Position numbers and translations under genes: made by a program | The notes under the pieces: model-generated | Databases searched by the model: none | Told to the model about the DNA's origin: nothing | Seen by the model: the letters and a program-made list of their open reading frames with translations, nothing else | Assembly: GCF_003265705.1 (NCBI RefSeq) | Contig: NW_020312902.1 | Location: forward strand, 8,943,854 to 9,007,853 | Source of the DNA: Callorhinus ursinus | Taxonomy: Eukaryota; Chordata; Mammalia; Carnivora; Otariidae | Direction of reading: 5' to 3' | DNA length: 64,000 nt | In this document: in pieces, positions 9,485-20,282 of the stretch | Numbering within the stretch: the first letter of the stretch is position 1 | How the letters are laid out: each line of letters starts with the position of its first letter

Positions 9485-9960
9485 TCTCCTGACGGCTGTC
9501 CGGCTGTCCGTAGCCACGCAGCCTCCCTCAGCGAGCGTGTCCAGGCCTGGAGCTACTGAATGTCGCCGCGTGCAGAACCTGAGGGGGGCGCTGCGAAGAC
9601 AGGCCGAGTCTCCTCTGCCGCGAGGGAGCATGAAGCCCAGCTGGGGGAGAGTGTGCGCGCACGTGTGAACTGTCTTAGGAACATTCTCAGAGCCGCACAG
9701 CAAGCAAAATGGAGCGGGTGAAGGCAGTGCCCCAGGGAACTGGCCAGTTCTCCAAGGCTGCAGGGCAGGAAGGACTCAGCCTCGTGTGTGATGGGGGAGG
9801 CTCCGAGGAGCGGCCGGTTTGCACAGAGACTTGAAGGCAGGGAGGCGCGAGGGCTAACTCGCCGTAGGCGGGGGCCTGGGGCAGGGGCAGCAGTGTCTGT
9901 GGCGTCACTGGTTGAGGGACAACGCCTGTCCCAGTTGCTGGAGCTCCGAGTCTCTGTTTC
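9485..9960. promoter_or_regulatory. CpG-rich block (small CpG-island-like)
   Basis: About 19 CpGs fall within roughly 190 bp from 9485 to 9675, with about 15 more to 9960. Flanking DNA is CpG-poor. Examples are 'GTCGCCGCGTGC', 'GTGCGCGCACGTGTG', 'AGGCGCGAGGG' and 'CTCGCCGTAGGCGGGGG'. No recognised repeat explains it. It could be an alternative or non-coding-RNA promoter, an enhancer or an orphan CpG island. Two opposing frames of 64-85 codons cross it without recognisable domains. Confidence 0.5.
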
Positions 9961-9984
9961 CTCTTCTGGCTACCACGTGATGTA

Positions 9985-10135
9985 GTGACCGAGACCCCAG
10001 GCTGTGGTAGCAGAGTGACTTACTGGAGCTGAAATCCTGGATCTCCTGATGGTTGACTGAGTGACCTTGGGAAAGTGACCTGAGTTCAGTTTTCTCATGC
10101 TGACAGGACAGCAGGAGGTACAATGACCCAGCGAG
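9985..10135 (+). repeat. MIR relic
   Basis: Contains 'GAGTGACCTTGGGAAAGTGACC' and 'TCAGTTTTCTCATGCTGACAGGACAG', matching the MIR core, after a diverged head with 'GCTGTGGTAGCAGAGTGAC'. Confidence 0.65.
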
Positions 10136-10818
10136 CCTAAGTGCCTGGAAGTTCACACGCGCTCAGTTCAGCTCAGGATGCAACTCCAGAGCGTCAAGCT
10201 CTTCACCTTCCTGGAGGACTGTGTGTCACCAGCTGGCTTCTGCAGGGGCTGGGCACAGAGCACTCCGTGAAGGCGCAAGTCACCTCCCAAAGCAAGATGT
10301 GTCTGGGGTTAATTAAAAACGCTGGACCTACCTTATTAATTATCCTCCTGTACTTCTAGAAAGTGTGAAGGGATATATTTAAAAAAAAATAAAGCCATAA
10401 TTTTCAGACACATGTCAAATGAACATGTGTCAAAGATTTCACTTAACTCATGAATGAGGGGATCCACGCTCTCCCCATCGTCTCAGCTTTTGCCTCATTG
10501 ATCATTTTAATTCTCTCCCATGGCTCTTAGCTTCTACTCTACAGGTTGAAATGAAATGATGTGTGAGCATGGGGGTGGGGTAGGGAGAATAACCTTTGTT
10601 TTAAGAGGGTATTTTCCATTTTATAGTTATAGTGTGTTTTGTTGTTAATTTCCTAATTAATGGCAAGTCCTAATTAGTCCTAGGAGGAAGGAATGCTATG
10701 GAGAAAAGACAGACAAAACAGAAAGGAAAAAAGAGCAAAAGACCTTGCCATGGAAATCCGGATGAGCCACACAGGGAGCTATAAACCTAAAGAAAGCTTC
10801 ATTCATCAGCATTTATTA
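10136..10818. other. Unassigned sequence; AT-rich homeobox-motif cluster
   Basis: No gene or named repeat recognised. Between 10616 and 10680 several TAAT/ATTA cores occur close together (GTTAATTTCCTAATTAATGG, TCCTAATTAGTCC). A similar cluster sits at 10309-10345 (GGTTAATTAAAAACG, CTTATTAATTATCC). Such clusters occur in conserved enhancers, but also by chance in AT-rich DNA. Confidence 0.4.
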
Positions 10819-11016
10819 TTTTTTAAAGATCTTATTATTGATTGATTGATTGATTGATTGATTTATAGTGCAAGCCAGAGGAGGTGCAGAGGGAGAGAGA
10901 GAGAGAAGCAGACTCCCTGCTGAGCACGGAGCCCAACGCAGGGCTTGACCCTGAGATCATGAACTGAGCTGAAATCAAGAGTCAGACATTTAACCGACTG
11001 AGCCACCCAGGCATCC
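10819..11016 (-). mobile_element. CanSINE with (TTGA)n tail variant, minus strand
   Basis: Reverse-oriented SINE whose tail carries an expanded (ATTG)n tract at about 10837-10861 in place of the usual (AAAT)n complement. The head ends in GAGCCACCCAGGCATC. Imperfect flanking direct repeats of about 17 bp (CATTCATCAGCATTTATT at about 10800 and CATTCAGCAACATTTATT at about 11018) suggest a decayed TSD. The subfamily is older ('GAACTGAGCTGAAATCAAGAGTC'). Confidence 0.94.
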
Positions 11017-11662
11017 CCATTCAGCAACATTTATTGAATACTTACTGCATGCAGTGATGCAATGTGCTGTACCAGGCTGTGTAGACATAATACATATTAC
11101 ATACATAATTGTGACCATGACCTCATTCTCACCGGGCTTGTAGTCTAGTTAGAGGGAGAAAGCCACCTTGAGCCAGCCTGTTGAGCACCTTGATTTCGTG
11201 AGACAGACCAGGATAGTGAAGCGGCTTGGAAATTTGTCTTGGAGAAATTGTAGGGGAAGGTGAGGGTCCTTAGTGTCTAAAAGCGTGTCATGTGGAAGAA
11301 GGCAGACTTATTCCATGTGGCTCAGAGAAGCAGAGTGAAGACTCAGCATTCATTCATTTAACAAATATTTATTGAGTGCTATTCTGTGCCAGGCTCTGTT
11401 CTAGACACTGGGATACAAGCAGTTAAAAGGCAAAAATGCCTGTCATTAAGGAGCTGATTTTTTTTTTTTTCTCAATAGAGGAGGTTGCAGGGAAGACAGG
11501 CCCAATATCAGGATGAATTTCTACAGCCAGGACTGTTCAAAGATGGACTTTTTCCTTGACGGGATAAAGAGAATATTCAGGATTTTTACTGGATTGACCA
11601 CTCTTGGTAATGATATAGGTAAAAAAAGTCAAATTCACAAGTGACAGCCAAATGCTTGTTTT
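11017..11662. repeat. Ancient repeat fragments and unassigned DNA
   Basis: Two stretches (11018-11130 and 11345-11455) carry the common motif 'AACAAATATTTATTGAGTGCT...TGTGCCAGGCTCTGTTCTAGACACTGGGATACA', a mammal-wide ancient repeat tail that I do not name with certainty. The rest is unassigned. Confidence 0.5.
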
Positions 11663-11857
11663 TGTTTTTTTTTTAAAGATTTTATTTATTCATTTGAGAG
11701 AGAGAGAATGAGAGATAGCACGAGAGGGAAGAGGGTCAGAGGGAGAAGCAGACTCCCCACTGAGCAGGGAGCCCGATGTGGGACTCGATACCGGGACTCC
11801 AGGATCATGACCTGAGTCGAAGGCAGTCGCTTAACCAACTGAGCCACCCAGGCGCCC
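11663..11857 (-). mobile_element. Young-type CanSINE with 15-bp TSD, minus strand
   Basis: Complete reverse-oriented element with the young body ('AGCACGAGAGGGAAGAGGG', 'GGGACTCCAGGATCATGACC') and the head GAGCCACCCAGGCGCC. A perfect TSD, CCAAATGCTTGTTTT, lies at 11648-11662 and 11858-11872. The combination points to one of the most recent insertions in the window. Confidence 0.97.
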
Positions 11858-11872
11858 CCAAATGCTTGTTTT

Positions 11873-12942
11873 ATCGATCCTCTTTTTATGGCTCAGTTTT
11901 GGCCCTTTGGAAGACCTGGACATGCCTTCTTCCTGGGTGGGTGAGAATGTTCTGGCATAGGATAGCTTGGTGCTCTATAGTGTCGGTTCCTGGAGCTGGG
12001 ATTGACAGAGGCAATGCATTGTTACTCTCTCCTGTCAGCTTTTGAGATTGCACCCATAAATATTGGTTAGAAATACCAAATCTTTACTGTATTCTTTCTG
12101 TGTGCTCCCTTCTGTGCCTGGTGACTGAGGAATGAACGCAAGACCCAGTCCTTGCTCTTGGCAAACTGAAAGTCGAGCTGGGAAAACAGATGCCTTCTGA
12201 GGGGTGGGTGGGCCATCCTATAGCTGTGGTTCAAAGAAGCAGCAACCAACTTTTGTAAAGATGTAGGTTAAGCTGTATTTTCTGCAGGTGTCCCTTTTAA
12301 CATGGAAATACATCTGGGAAAGGGTAACATTGTTATAACATAGTTTACCTTGATCATGGTGGCAAGGCATACCAGAATCACTTTCCACAAATATTTGTGG
12401 GGTTTCTACTATCAACCAGGCATAGTTCTGGGTACTGTAAGTACAAAGATGAGAGTGGCCCTAATTCCTTAGCATATAAGGTTCTGTAAGGAAAGCAAAG
12501 AGCAGCTTACATAAATAAGTAAGTCCCCTGTATACAGTAGCGTACACACACCCATTGCTCTCTTCAGTGATCTTCACGCATTTACACACTTGAGATTGTG
12601 ATTCTCTCATTTTGTAGGCTTGGATTCATCTTTATTATTATCATCCTGGCAATAAGAAGATCCAGCCTTGCTGATGGAAATAGCAGCTCAAACATAAGAA
12701 ATGTATTTTCCTACATTGTTAAGACAGCCTTGGGAGGACAGGGATTAAGTTTGGGGCTCTCAGGGACCATCTGCATGTCATTTAAAGGTCAACTCAACAC
12801 ATGGACCACCCCCTGAAAACTTCAGCATGCAGTAAATGCTCATTGTTGAAGCTCATGCCTTCAAACAACTTACCACCTAGGGAGTGTGTATGCGGGGGCA
12901 TTGGTCTAAAAAGCTGAGTTCTAAAAGCTTTGGAAGATTTAG
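11873..12942. other. Unassigned sequence with ancient repeat scraps
   Basis: No gene recognised. Around 12070-12190 ('TGTGCTCCCTTCTGTGCCTGG', 'CCAGTCCTTGCTCTTGG') and 12390-12480 ('ATTTGTGGGG...CAGGCATAGTTCTGGGTACTG') are diverged remnants of the same ancient family as at 11345. The remainder is unremarkable. Confidence 0.45.
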
Positions 12943-13111
12943 GCGCCTGGGTGGCTCAGTCGGTTAAGCGACTGCCTTTGGCTCAGGTCATGATCCTGGA
13001 GTCCCTGCTCAGCGGGGAGTCTGCTTCTCCCTCTGACCCTCTTCCCTCTTGTGCTCTCTATCTCTCATTCTCTCTCTCAAATAAATAAATAAAATCTTTA
13101 AAAAAATAAAT
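12943..13111 (+). mobile_element. Internally deleted young CanSINE with 20-bp TSD, plus strand
   Basis: Head 'GCGCCTGGGTGGCTCAGTCG', young body 'CTGACCCTCTTCCCTCTTGTG' and a tail with (AAAT)n and AAATCTTT. A perfect 20-bp TSD (AAAAGCTTTGG...TTTAG) is at 12923-12942 and 13112-13131. About 25 bp that normally contain the B-box region are missing between 'CTGGAGTCCC' and 'TGCTCAGCGG'. The deletion joins two TCCC-containing motifs. Confidence 0.97.
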
Positions 13112-13131
13112 AAAAGCTTTGGAAGATTTAG

Positions 13132-14104
13132 AGAAGAAAGCTATCATGGCTCCTTGAGGGGCAGTGATCAGGAAAAGCTCCACAGAAGAGGTATTGTTAG
13201 AAATATGGACCCTGATGATTGGTGGAATTTCAACCAAGAGGAAAAGGGGACCCCTGCAGGGTTGTGCTTGGATTTGTGAACATAGCAGATTTGACAATCA
13301 GTGAGACCCCCTCCCCAGGACCAGTCTTTTCAGTTTCATCAGGAAGATAGAATGGAGGATAAAGGTTCAGATTGTTAGGTAGAATGTCTTTGATATTTCG
13401 GGAGTCTTCCTAAATAAACAGTAGTCCCAAAGTTAGTCCTGTAATCCACACAAAGATGATTAAGCACACAAGTTGATAGGGTTCTCATTTCAAAAGCCTC
13501 CTCACTTATCAGACAGTCCCCTATTCACTAAATCTCAAGGCTCAGTGAGGCATCACTGTCACTAAAACACCCTAGAGGAAAAGCAAATAGGGCCATTGGT
13601 TCATATACAAAGCTAATGTGATGGACCTCTGACTTAAAGTCATACGCTCAGAGTTCCTGCAAGACTGAGGTGGCATGTGACTGAGGTCCTTGCTCGGTAA
13701 TGATACAGTTTGGAGCTGGCTGCACAGTGACATTGTGCTTCCCATTGGCCCAGGAAACTGCACACCATGTGGCCTCTGAGCACTTCACATGTGGAAACCC
13801 AGTGAGTTCATGACTACCACTGGCCCCAGAGGGATGCTCTTTCTCCCATCATTTCCATTAGTGCCTCTGAAGGCCGGAAAGTTAGTGCAGGAGGGTGGGT
13901 TGGCAAGGATCTACTTGGAGATGATTTCAAATAGATTATTCCTCTACGAATAGATGGTCAGTTTAGCACTGAGAGTGGGACACAGTGAAAGCTCAATCAT
14001 GAAAACATATTGTTAATATTAGCCTTCTGGTTACTATTTCTCTCCCCTCACTGGGCAGTTCTGCTGCCCCCTCCTCCTGTGGTATCAGTAATTTTCACTT
14101 TGGT
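13132..14104. other. Unassigned sequence
   Basis: No gene, RNA or convincing repeat recognised. Only short frames without domains. Confidence 0.45.
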
Positions 14105-14760
14105 TTTGAAACCCGAATCCAATTATGTCAGCCTTCTGCTCAAAATCCTCCACTGACTTCTGAGGCTCTTAGAATAAGGACCCTGGAATGTGGAGCTAAG
14201 GGCCTGCATGACTCGGCATCGTCCTCCCTCCCTAGGCTTCTTTCTCTTCGAGCTCTTTCTAACTCTCTTTGCTCCAGTCCTACAACCTGACTTTCAGCCC
14301 CTGGTAACTTCCAGACTGCTTCCCACAGGCCTTTGCACAGGCCACTAGCTCTGCCTGGAATGCTCACCTCCTCTGTCTCCACCGGTCAGCTCCCACTCAC
14401 AAGTCAGATCTCAGTTCGAGCTTCATTGTCTCAGGGAAGTGCTCCCTGACCTTCCTGACCAGCTCAGAGCAACCCCCCCCGCCGCCAAAACACCCTCTTA
14501 CCACGGCACCTGCTGCTCTATGTGGTACTTACTGCACCTGTAAGCCAACATTTATTTTGTCATGATTTGACTGATGCTCTGTCTTCCCCACCAGACTGTG
14601 AGTTCCACAGTGTCAGAGGCCCTATTTGTTCTCAGAGTTCAACCTCTAGGCTCCTAGCGTTGTACCTCACATGTGGTAACAGAGTTTCACAAATACTTTT
14701 CCATTCGTCCAACAAATATCTACTGAACACCCATGGACTGATGCTAGTGACTATTTGTAC
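14105..14760 (+). repeat. L2 (LINE-2) relic, long
   Basis: Blocks in the expected L2 order: 'CTGCTCAAAATCCTCCACTGAC', 'GGCCTTTGCACAGGCC', 'CTCTGCCTGGAATGCTCACC', 'CTCAGGGAAGTGCTCCCTGACC', 'CACCAGACTGTGAGTTCC' and a tail near 14700. Frames crossing it are derived from the relic. Confidence 0.85.
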
Positions 14761-15693
14761 AAAGTGAGAGAGGGGGAAAAAAAAAAAGCCCAAGACATAA
14801 TGGTGGTGGAATCACCACAGAGGGAAAGTTACAGAGACAATATGATTTCAAGAGGCAAATGGGTGAAGTAGGGCTGTTAGTACAACAGTTTCTCAGTCTC
14901 CGACAAAGCAAGGCTCTTGGCGTGCCACACTTCCATCCGTGTCTATTGCCTAGTTTGTGGTTTTCCAGGATGACGAACTCCCTGAGGTAGCCAGCACTTC
15001 CTGAGAGACATCAAAACCGTGGTGGGGAGTTGTTCCAAACTCTGGGAAATTCAACGGAGAATTTTTATTTCATTTAGCAAATACGTACTTAGATGTAGCC
15101 TTTTATGGGGCAGCTCTAACCTGTTAGGGGCAGCAGGAAGAGCCTCACCTGTTCAGAAATGAGTGAGTCACAAGGCAGAATGTACTTTGATGGCTGTAGG
15201 AAAGAGCTCTAGCCTAGATCGATTTATGTCATCATTATGACATGTCTAGAGAAACCATCTTTCAAAGTGAAAATCAAATTCTGGAGATGAAGAACTGCTT
15301 TTTAAGGGAAGTTTGTTGGCCCTGACATGATCACTTGAGAGCATCACCTTGCGTCTTTGTATCCAGAATTTACTGAACTGTAGAATGGATAATACGATGT
15401 ATCATTTGCTTTAGGCAATGCACTGTAAATATTTCATGGCTTTTAATATGTGCCATGATTAGGTATGTGTTTTAGGAGTCAAGAGGATAAGGCTTTAAAG
15501 CAATGAAATGGAAGTATTTCCTTTCAGTTCAACATGTTTTCATCTGGGAGCTTTAAAAACATGTCACAAGGAAAAATCTCCAAGGCTAAGGTTCTCCTGA
15601 TGATGTCAACAATGGGAAAGAGATCTTGAGTCTTGGTCTTTAGAGCCTCCATTTTTTTTCTAGAAGAAAATTCCCTAAAAATGTTCATAGAAG
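14761..15693. other. Unassigned sequence
   Basis: No gene or named repeat recognised. A 96-codon minus-strand frame (15524-15814) enters the adjacent SINE and is largely SINE translation. Confidence 0.45.
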
Positions 15694-15879
15694 GGACGCC
15701 TGGGTGGCTCAGTCTGTTAAGCGTCTGCCTTTGGCTCAGATCATGATCCCAAGGTCCTGGGATTGAGTCCTGCATCGGGCTCCTTGTTGAGATGCCTCTC
15801 CCTCTGCCTGCCACTCTCCCTGCTTGTGCTCTCTCTCTCTCTCTCTCTCTGACAAATAAATAAATAAAATTAAAAAAAA
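15694..15879 (+). mobile_element. CanSINE with 10-bp TSD, plus strand
   Basis: Head 'GGACGCCTGGGTGGCTCAGTC', body 'TCATGATCCCAAGGTCCTGGGATTGAGTCC', a (CT)n tract, tail AATAAATAAATAAAATT and oligo-A. TSD TTCATAGAAG at 15684-15693 and 15880-15889. Confidence 0.96.
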
Positions 15880-15889
15880 TTCATAGAAG

Positions 15890-16767
15890 TCCATAGCTAT
15901 TTTGCAAATTTGTTTTGGTATTAGATAATATTACTCCAAAAGCCAGTTTTAAAATAAACTAGTGAATAAATGTTGAAAGAGAGCTTTAATGTTGAAGTGG
16001 TCTTAAAATGAATAAGCAAAGAAATAACATTCAGCAAATATTACTGAACACTTAATATGTATTGGGCTGTTTAATATCCAAATTGAGATGACAATTCGTG
16101 GCTCTTGGCACCCTAAAGATCAAGATAAGATTGGTTTGAATCCTTAAATTTACCTCCTGTGACAATTCCTCTAGCCTTAAAGGGATGTACCATTTAAGAG
16201 GGGAGCTAAGGCAAGTTCAGGAATAATTATAGGAAAGAAGTAAAGTGTACAGAGGAGAAAGAGAGAGAAGCCCTTGCAGCTGGAAGAATCAGAGGATGCT
16301 TCTCGGAATTGTGGAGGTATGTTTAGATGAAGGCAGAGAATCCAGTTATGGACCAAGGAAATAGTGTGAGCAAGGATATGGTGTCAGGAGAGTGTAGGGC
16401 AAGTACAACTGTCCTTTGGCTGACTGGGGCATGAGGTACCTGAAGGGAAGAGTAGTGAGGAAAGCTAAGAGTGGGCAGCTGGTTTGGGACTTTGGAGGTT
16501 AAGAGTTTTGTTAATGGTGGAATTATCCAGATGTCTTGCCTAAAGATTTGTTCTTATCCCCTGACACTAATGACATCTGTGTACAATGATTTGTTTGAGG
16601 ACCTGTTTTCAATTCTTTTGAGTATATACCCCAAAGTAGGCAAACTCCATTCTTAATCCTGACCTGATGGATGGCCCCATCCCATTTTATAGTTTGATCT
16701 CAGATCCAAATCCTTCCTGCAGAACTCAAAAGCACCATTTCCCCATTCTGCTTGAATGTTCCCTTTA
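15890..16767. repeat. Ancient repeat-like stretch
   Basis: 16020-16090 carries 'AGCAAATATTACTGAACACTTAATATG' (an ancient tail motif). 16200-16515 ('GGAAATAGTGTGAGCAAGG', 'CTGGGGCATGAGG', 'GGGACTTTGGAGGTTAAGAG') resembles the diverged ancient element also seen at 62090-62470. I cannot name the family. Confidence 0.35.
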
Positions 16768-16805
16768 TTTATTTACTTTTACTTTTTATTTTTAAAGAAT
16801 TATTT

Positions 16806-16838
<33 letters not shown>

Positions 16839-16932
16839 CACGAATGAGGGAGAGGGCTCCCACTAAGCAGGGAGCCTGAATTGGGCCCATCCCAGGACCC
16901 TGGGATCATGACCCGAGCCACCCAGGCGCCTC
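16768..16932 (-). mobile_element. CanSINE with 15-bp TSD, head-deleted, minus strand
   Basis: Tail complement (TTTATTTTTAAAGAATTATTTATTT), a long (GA)n block and body 'GGGAGCCTGAATTGGGCCC'. Just before the end, 'GACCCGAGCCACCCAGGCGCC' lacks about 25 bp of the usual tRNA-like head between 'GACC' and 'GAGCC'. Perfect TSD TGAATGTTCCCTTTA at 16753-16767 and 16933-16947. Confidence 0.95.
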
Positions 16933-16959
16933 TGAATGTTCCCTTTAAATAAGCCTTCT

Positions 16960-17150
16960 ATTCTCTTTGTTGAAAGGCAGTGTGGGATAGGATTGAGGAC
17001 ACGTGGCCTGAGGCCAGAAGACTTGCAACCTAGGACTAGAGCTATCAGCTGGTTAGCTAAAATTGCCTGGCCTTCAGTTTAGCTAAAACTCAATGTACTC
17101 AGCTATACCCTTCATTCCTCTTGAAGTTGTGATTAGCATGGAGACAACTG
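16960..17150 (+). repeat. Possible MIR relic
   Basis: 'GGCAGTGTGGGATAGGATTGAGGAC', 'CCAGAAGACTTGCAACCTAGG' and 'CTGGCCTTCAGTTTAGC' are in MIR-like order but diverged. Confidence 0.45.
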
Positions 17151-18329
17151 GTGTTTTGAAGAGTATTTTCCAAATGTCAACGATTCCTCCATATAGGTAC
17201 GTACTAGGTCCTTAAGATTTCAAGCCAGAAAGGATTTTTAGAGCGAGCATGCTTGGAAATGCTATTATTGTACTAATCTAACTGAAGCCCCCAGGGAGCC
17301 CTATTTGGGGGCTGAATTGTGGGGTAAACTCCAGATCTTCTGATGCAAATCTGGGCCTTTTCCACCTCCCCACAGCCAGACCTCCCTCTGAGGCTCAGTC
17401 AAATCTTTTGTCCTTTCTCCTCTGGTTGAGAAAAAACAAGAGCAAACACAGTACCTCTGAGTTATTCCCTGAGTCAGTTGAGCTCAGATTTATCTCCAAA
17501 GTCTGGTTGTTCTGTGACCTTTCCTGAATTTCATTCTCCAGGCGTGGGAGTGAAGCCAGTCCTTCTCCTGGCTCCTGCTTAGTATCCTTGGGAATTCTCT
17601 TATTTGTATTCCTGTCGCTGCCACTTTTAATGCACCAAAGCCTGCGTTTAAAGCAATAACCAGCCTGACGTTTATGAAATAAAAGATTGATATCAGCTTC
17701 ATGAAACTCAGGCAAAAGCAATATCTTTTCTATACCTTGCTGTGCCTTTAACTCCAGGAACTTTTATACTCGGTGGCCACTGAGAAATGAAATAATAATA
17801 ATGACAATAATAAAAAATAGCGATATCTTCTAAGAACCACAGTTTTGAGTAATGTTTTCTTTAATTTCTTTATTGATTTAATGACAAGAGAAGATTCGAC
17901 TTATTACTTTCTTCAGTGTCCAAGTACATTTTCACTTTTAAAAGAAAGGTCATAGTGTATAGCTTAAAGGTTGACGTTTTGTTTATCACCTGGCTTCTTT
18001 ATGCATTGGTAGCTTGGGCAGCTGAAATGCATGACCATGACCACCCTGTTTCCTCATGAGGAAGGTAAGAAGAATCAGATGGGAGAAAGCGTTGCTTCTC
18101 TTATGAAATAAAACATTCTGGAAAATAAGTCAGCTTTATACTTGTTCTTCCAGAAGGTCATTCCATTTTATGGGGGGGGGGGGTGGACTATTTATTTGCG
18201 CACAGAGGCACAAGTGCCTAAAGTAAGTATAGGATTTGACATCTGTGACCCAACGTAATTTGGCTTCAGTCAGACTTCCCAGTCGTATCACCCATTACTT
18301 TCACACCTGATGAGTTAGTCAAACTGGAC
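17151..18329. other. Unassigned sequence
   Basis: No gene recognised. Two overlapping minus-strand frames (about 70 and 108 codons, 17395-17721) show no domain; the longer ends in low-complexity Lys/Arg-rich residues. A 12-base G run lies at 18172-18183. Confidence 0.45.
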
Positions 18330-18720
18330 ATTTCTCATTTCCCATGTAATTATTTTCAATTTTATTTTTATCTGGTCAGACAATCTCTGCCCTTTAATTG
18401 GAGTGTTTAATTTATTTGCATTTAACTGGGTTTGAGTCTACCATCTTGCTTTTTGTTTTCTATTTGGGCCATCTGTTCTTTGTTCCTTTTTCCCTCCTTT
18501 CCTGCATTCTTTAAGATTAACTGAGACTTTTTTTGAGTATGCTATTTGATCTCCTCTAACAGCTATTTTAAAGCCCTTTCTGCTAATCCCACCATTCCTT
18601 TCATTTCTGTATCTGTTCCTATTGACTGATTTCTCTCTTGGATTTGGGTCACATTTTCATGCTTTTTCACATAACTGGAAAGTTTTGGTTGTATGCTGGA
18701 TGCCACAGTATGATTATCTG
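18330..18720 (-). mobile_element. Old L1M fragment, minus strand
   Basis: 'TTGAGTCTACCATCTTGC', 'GTTTTCTATTTGGGCCATCTG', 'TTTGTTCCTTTTTCCCTCC', 'TTTGAGTATGCTATTTGATC' and 'TTGTATGCTGGATGCCA' match an old reverse-oriented L1M segment. Decayed, without open frame. Confidence 0.75.
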
Positions 18721-19384
18721 TATTTTATCGTTTTCCTTGTTAGAAGAGTTAAGTTTGGTCCTGGCAGGCAGTTAAAATACATGGGGCTCAAGACTTGTTT
18801 CAGGTATATAGTGAAAAAAGGAGGAAAGTGACTAAAGGTTAGAAAAATATTTAGGGGCCAAATCATCTAGAACTTTGTAGACCCCAGTAAGGAGTCTGGA
18901 TTTTACTTAAACAAGAAACCAGTACAAAATTTTCGGCTAAAGAATGATACAATCTATCTTTTTAAAAAGACTGTTTTCTGGGTTCAACTAAATAAACACT
19001 TATTGGAGACCTATATGAGCCAGGACATGTGACAGACAATGGAAACCAGACCGGGGATGAATATATAGGACGTTCCTGCCCTAGAAGAGCTCGCAGAGTG
19101 ACTGAGGCTATTATGCGCGAATTTCACGATGGAGGTAGGCATGAAGTATTGGGAGACAGAACTGGTGCCTCGGGGATGGTGTCCTAGAGTAAGTTACTCT
19201 CAGCTGGCTGTTTAGAAATGACAGGACTTAGCCAGGTGAAAAGAGGAAAGGTACCAGCGGCAGGCGGAATACCTTGATTAAAGGTATGGAGAGGTGAAAG
19301 GGCTGTGTGTGGGGAAACACGGAGTTCAGTTTTGCTGAGTGTGAAGTGTGAAGCTTTGTTTACCCTCTCCTCTCCCCTCCAAAG
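18721..19384. repeat. Ancient repeat-like stretch
   Basis: 18840-18965 ('AACTTTGTAGACCCCAGTAAGGAGTCTGG') and 18990-19200 ('AGAAGAGCTCGCAGAGTGACTGAGG') resemble the ancient family at 16200 and 62090, not named here. No gene recognised. Confidence 0.35.
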
Positions 19385-19625
19385 TGCTTCCCACCCCAAC
19401 CTGAGTTCCACATGTGCACGTGCCTCTACCCATTCTTCAGGTTCAATTCAAATATCACTTCCTTCATGAGCAATTCCTGATGCCTACAGAGAAGTGACCA
19501 GTATCGCCACTGCCAGGGTCTGTGTTATGCTCGTATTTAGCTCTCCATGTCCAATTTACCTATGTTTCAACTACAGAATCTAACAGCAATTGGCCTATAG
19601 TGGTCAATAAATATTTATTGATTAA
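19385..19625 (+). repeat. L2 relic
   Basis: 'CTTCAGGTTCAATTCAAATATCACTTCC', 'CATGAGCAATTCCTGATGCC' and the tail 'TCAATAAATATTTATTGATT' follow L2 order. Confidence 0.7.
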
Positions 19626-19902
19626 TAAATTCGGTAAATCTCCCGGGATGCTGATGTCTAGGTTTATTGCTAACCCCATTGCCTTTGTCCAGCTTCATAC
19701 ATCTTTTCACCACATTGGGCTCAGCTCTTCATATAGTTGCCCCAAATCACCAGGCAGCCATAACTTTTATTTGTACTACACTATATTCACTGACCCCTTT
19801 CAATTCAAATAATGGGATATCTACTTTTTCTTCATCTTGTTGTTTCAAGTGTCTGGTACTTTGAATCTTAAATCTGGAAGAACTCTTAAAAATCATCTAG
19901 TT
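19626..19902. other. Unassigned sequence
   Basis: No feature recognised. A 96-codon frame beginning upstream has no domain. Confidence 0.45.
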
Positions 19903-20118
19903 TGTTGGTTTTTAAACTTGGCTGCACATTAAAATCAAATGGGGGAATTTTAAAAAAACATCTATGCTTGGGATCCACTCTCCAGAGACTGTGATTTAAT
20001 TGCCCTGGGTAGAGACCTGGACATCCTATTAAAAACAAAAAACAAAAAACAAAAAAACCCCCAAACAATTCTCCCCAGGTGATTCTAATGTATAATGAGG
20101 AGTTAGAACCACTGATCT
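19903..20118 (+). mobile_element. MER5A-type hAT (Charlie) relic
   Basis: 'GTTTTTAAACTTGGCTGCACATTAAAATCA', 'GATCCACTCTCCAGAGACTGTGATTTAATTG', 'CCCAGGTGATTCTAATG' and 'AGAACCACTG' are the ordered blocks of this non-autonomous DNA transposon. An (AAAAAC)n patch near 20030-20058 is inserted in the middle. Confidence 0.8.
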
Positions 20119-20268
20119 AAGGCACGTTCCTTATATATGACAAAACTCATTATCTGTTACAAGGGAAGAAACTCAAGTCTAGAGAGGTCAAGTGACTTGT
20201 CTGAGGCTCACACAAGGAGCCTAATATACAGCAGATCTTCATCTAGAACCAAAGTCTCCTTCCTATGC
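20119..20268 (-). repeat. MIR relic
   Basis: 'GGAAGAAACTCAAGTCTAGAGAGGTCAAGTGACTTG', 'GGCTCACACAAGGAGCC' and 'AACCAAAGTCTCC' form a reverse-oriented MIR core. Confidence 0.8.
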
Positions 20269-20282
20269 TGCTATTTATTTAT

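Noticed and set aside
9574..9592. CTCF site at CTGAGGGGGGCGCTG in the CpG block
   Set aside because: The GGCGCT end fits but the upstream A and Y positions of the core fail.
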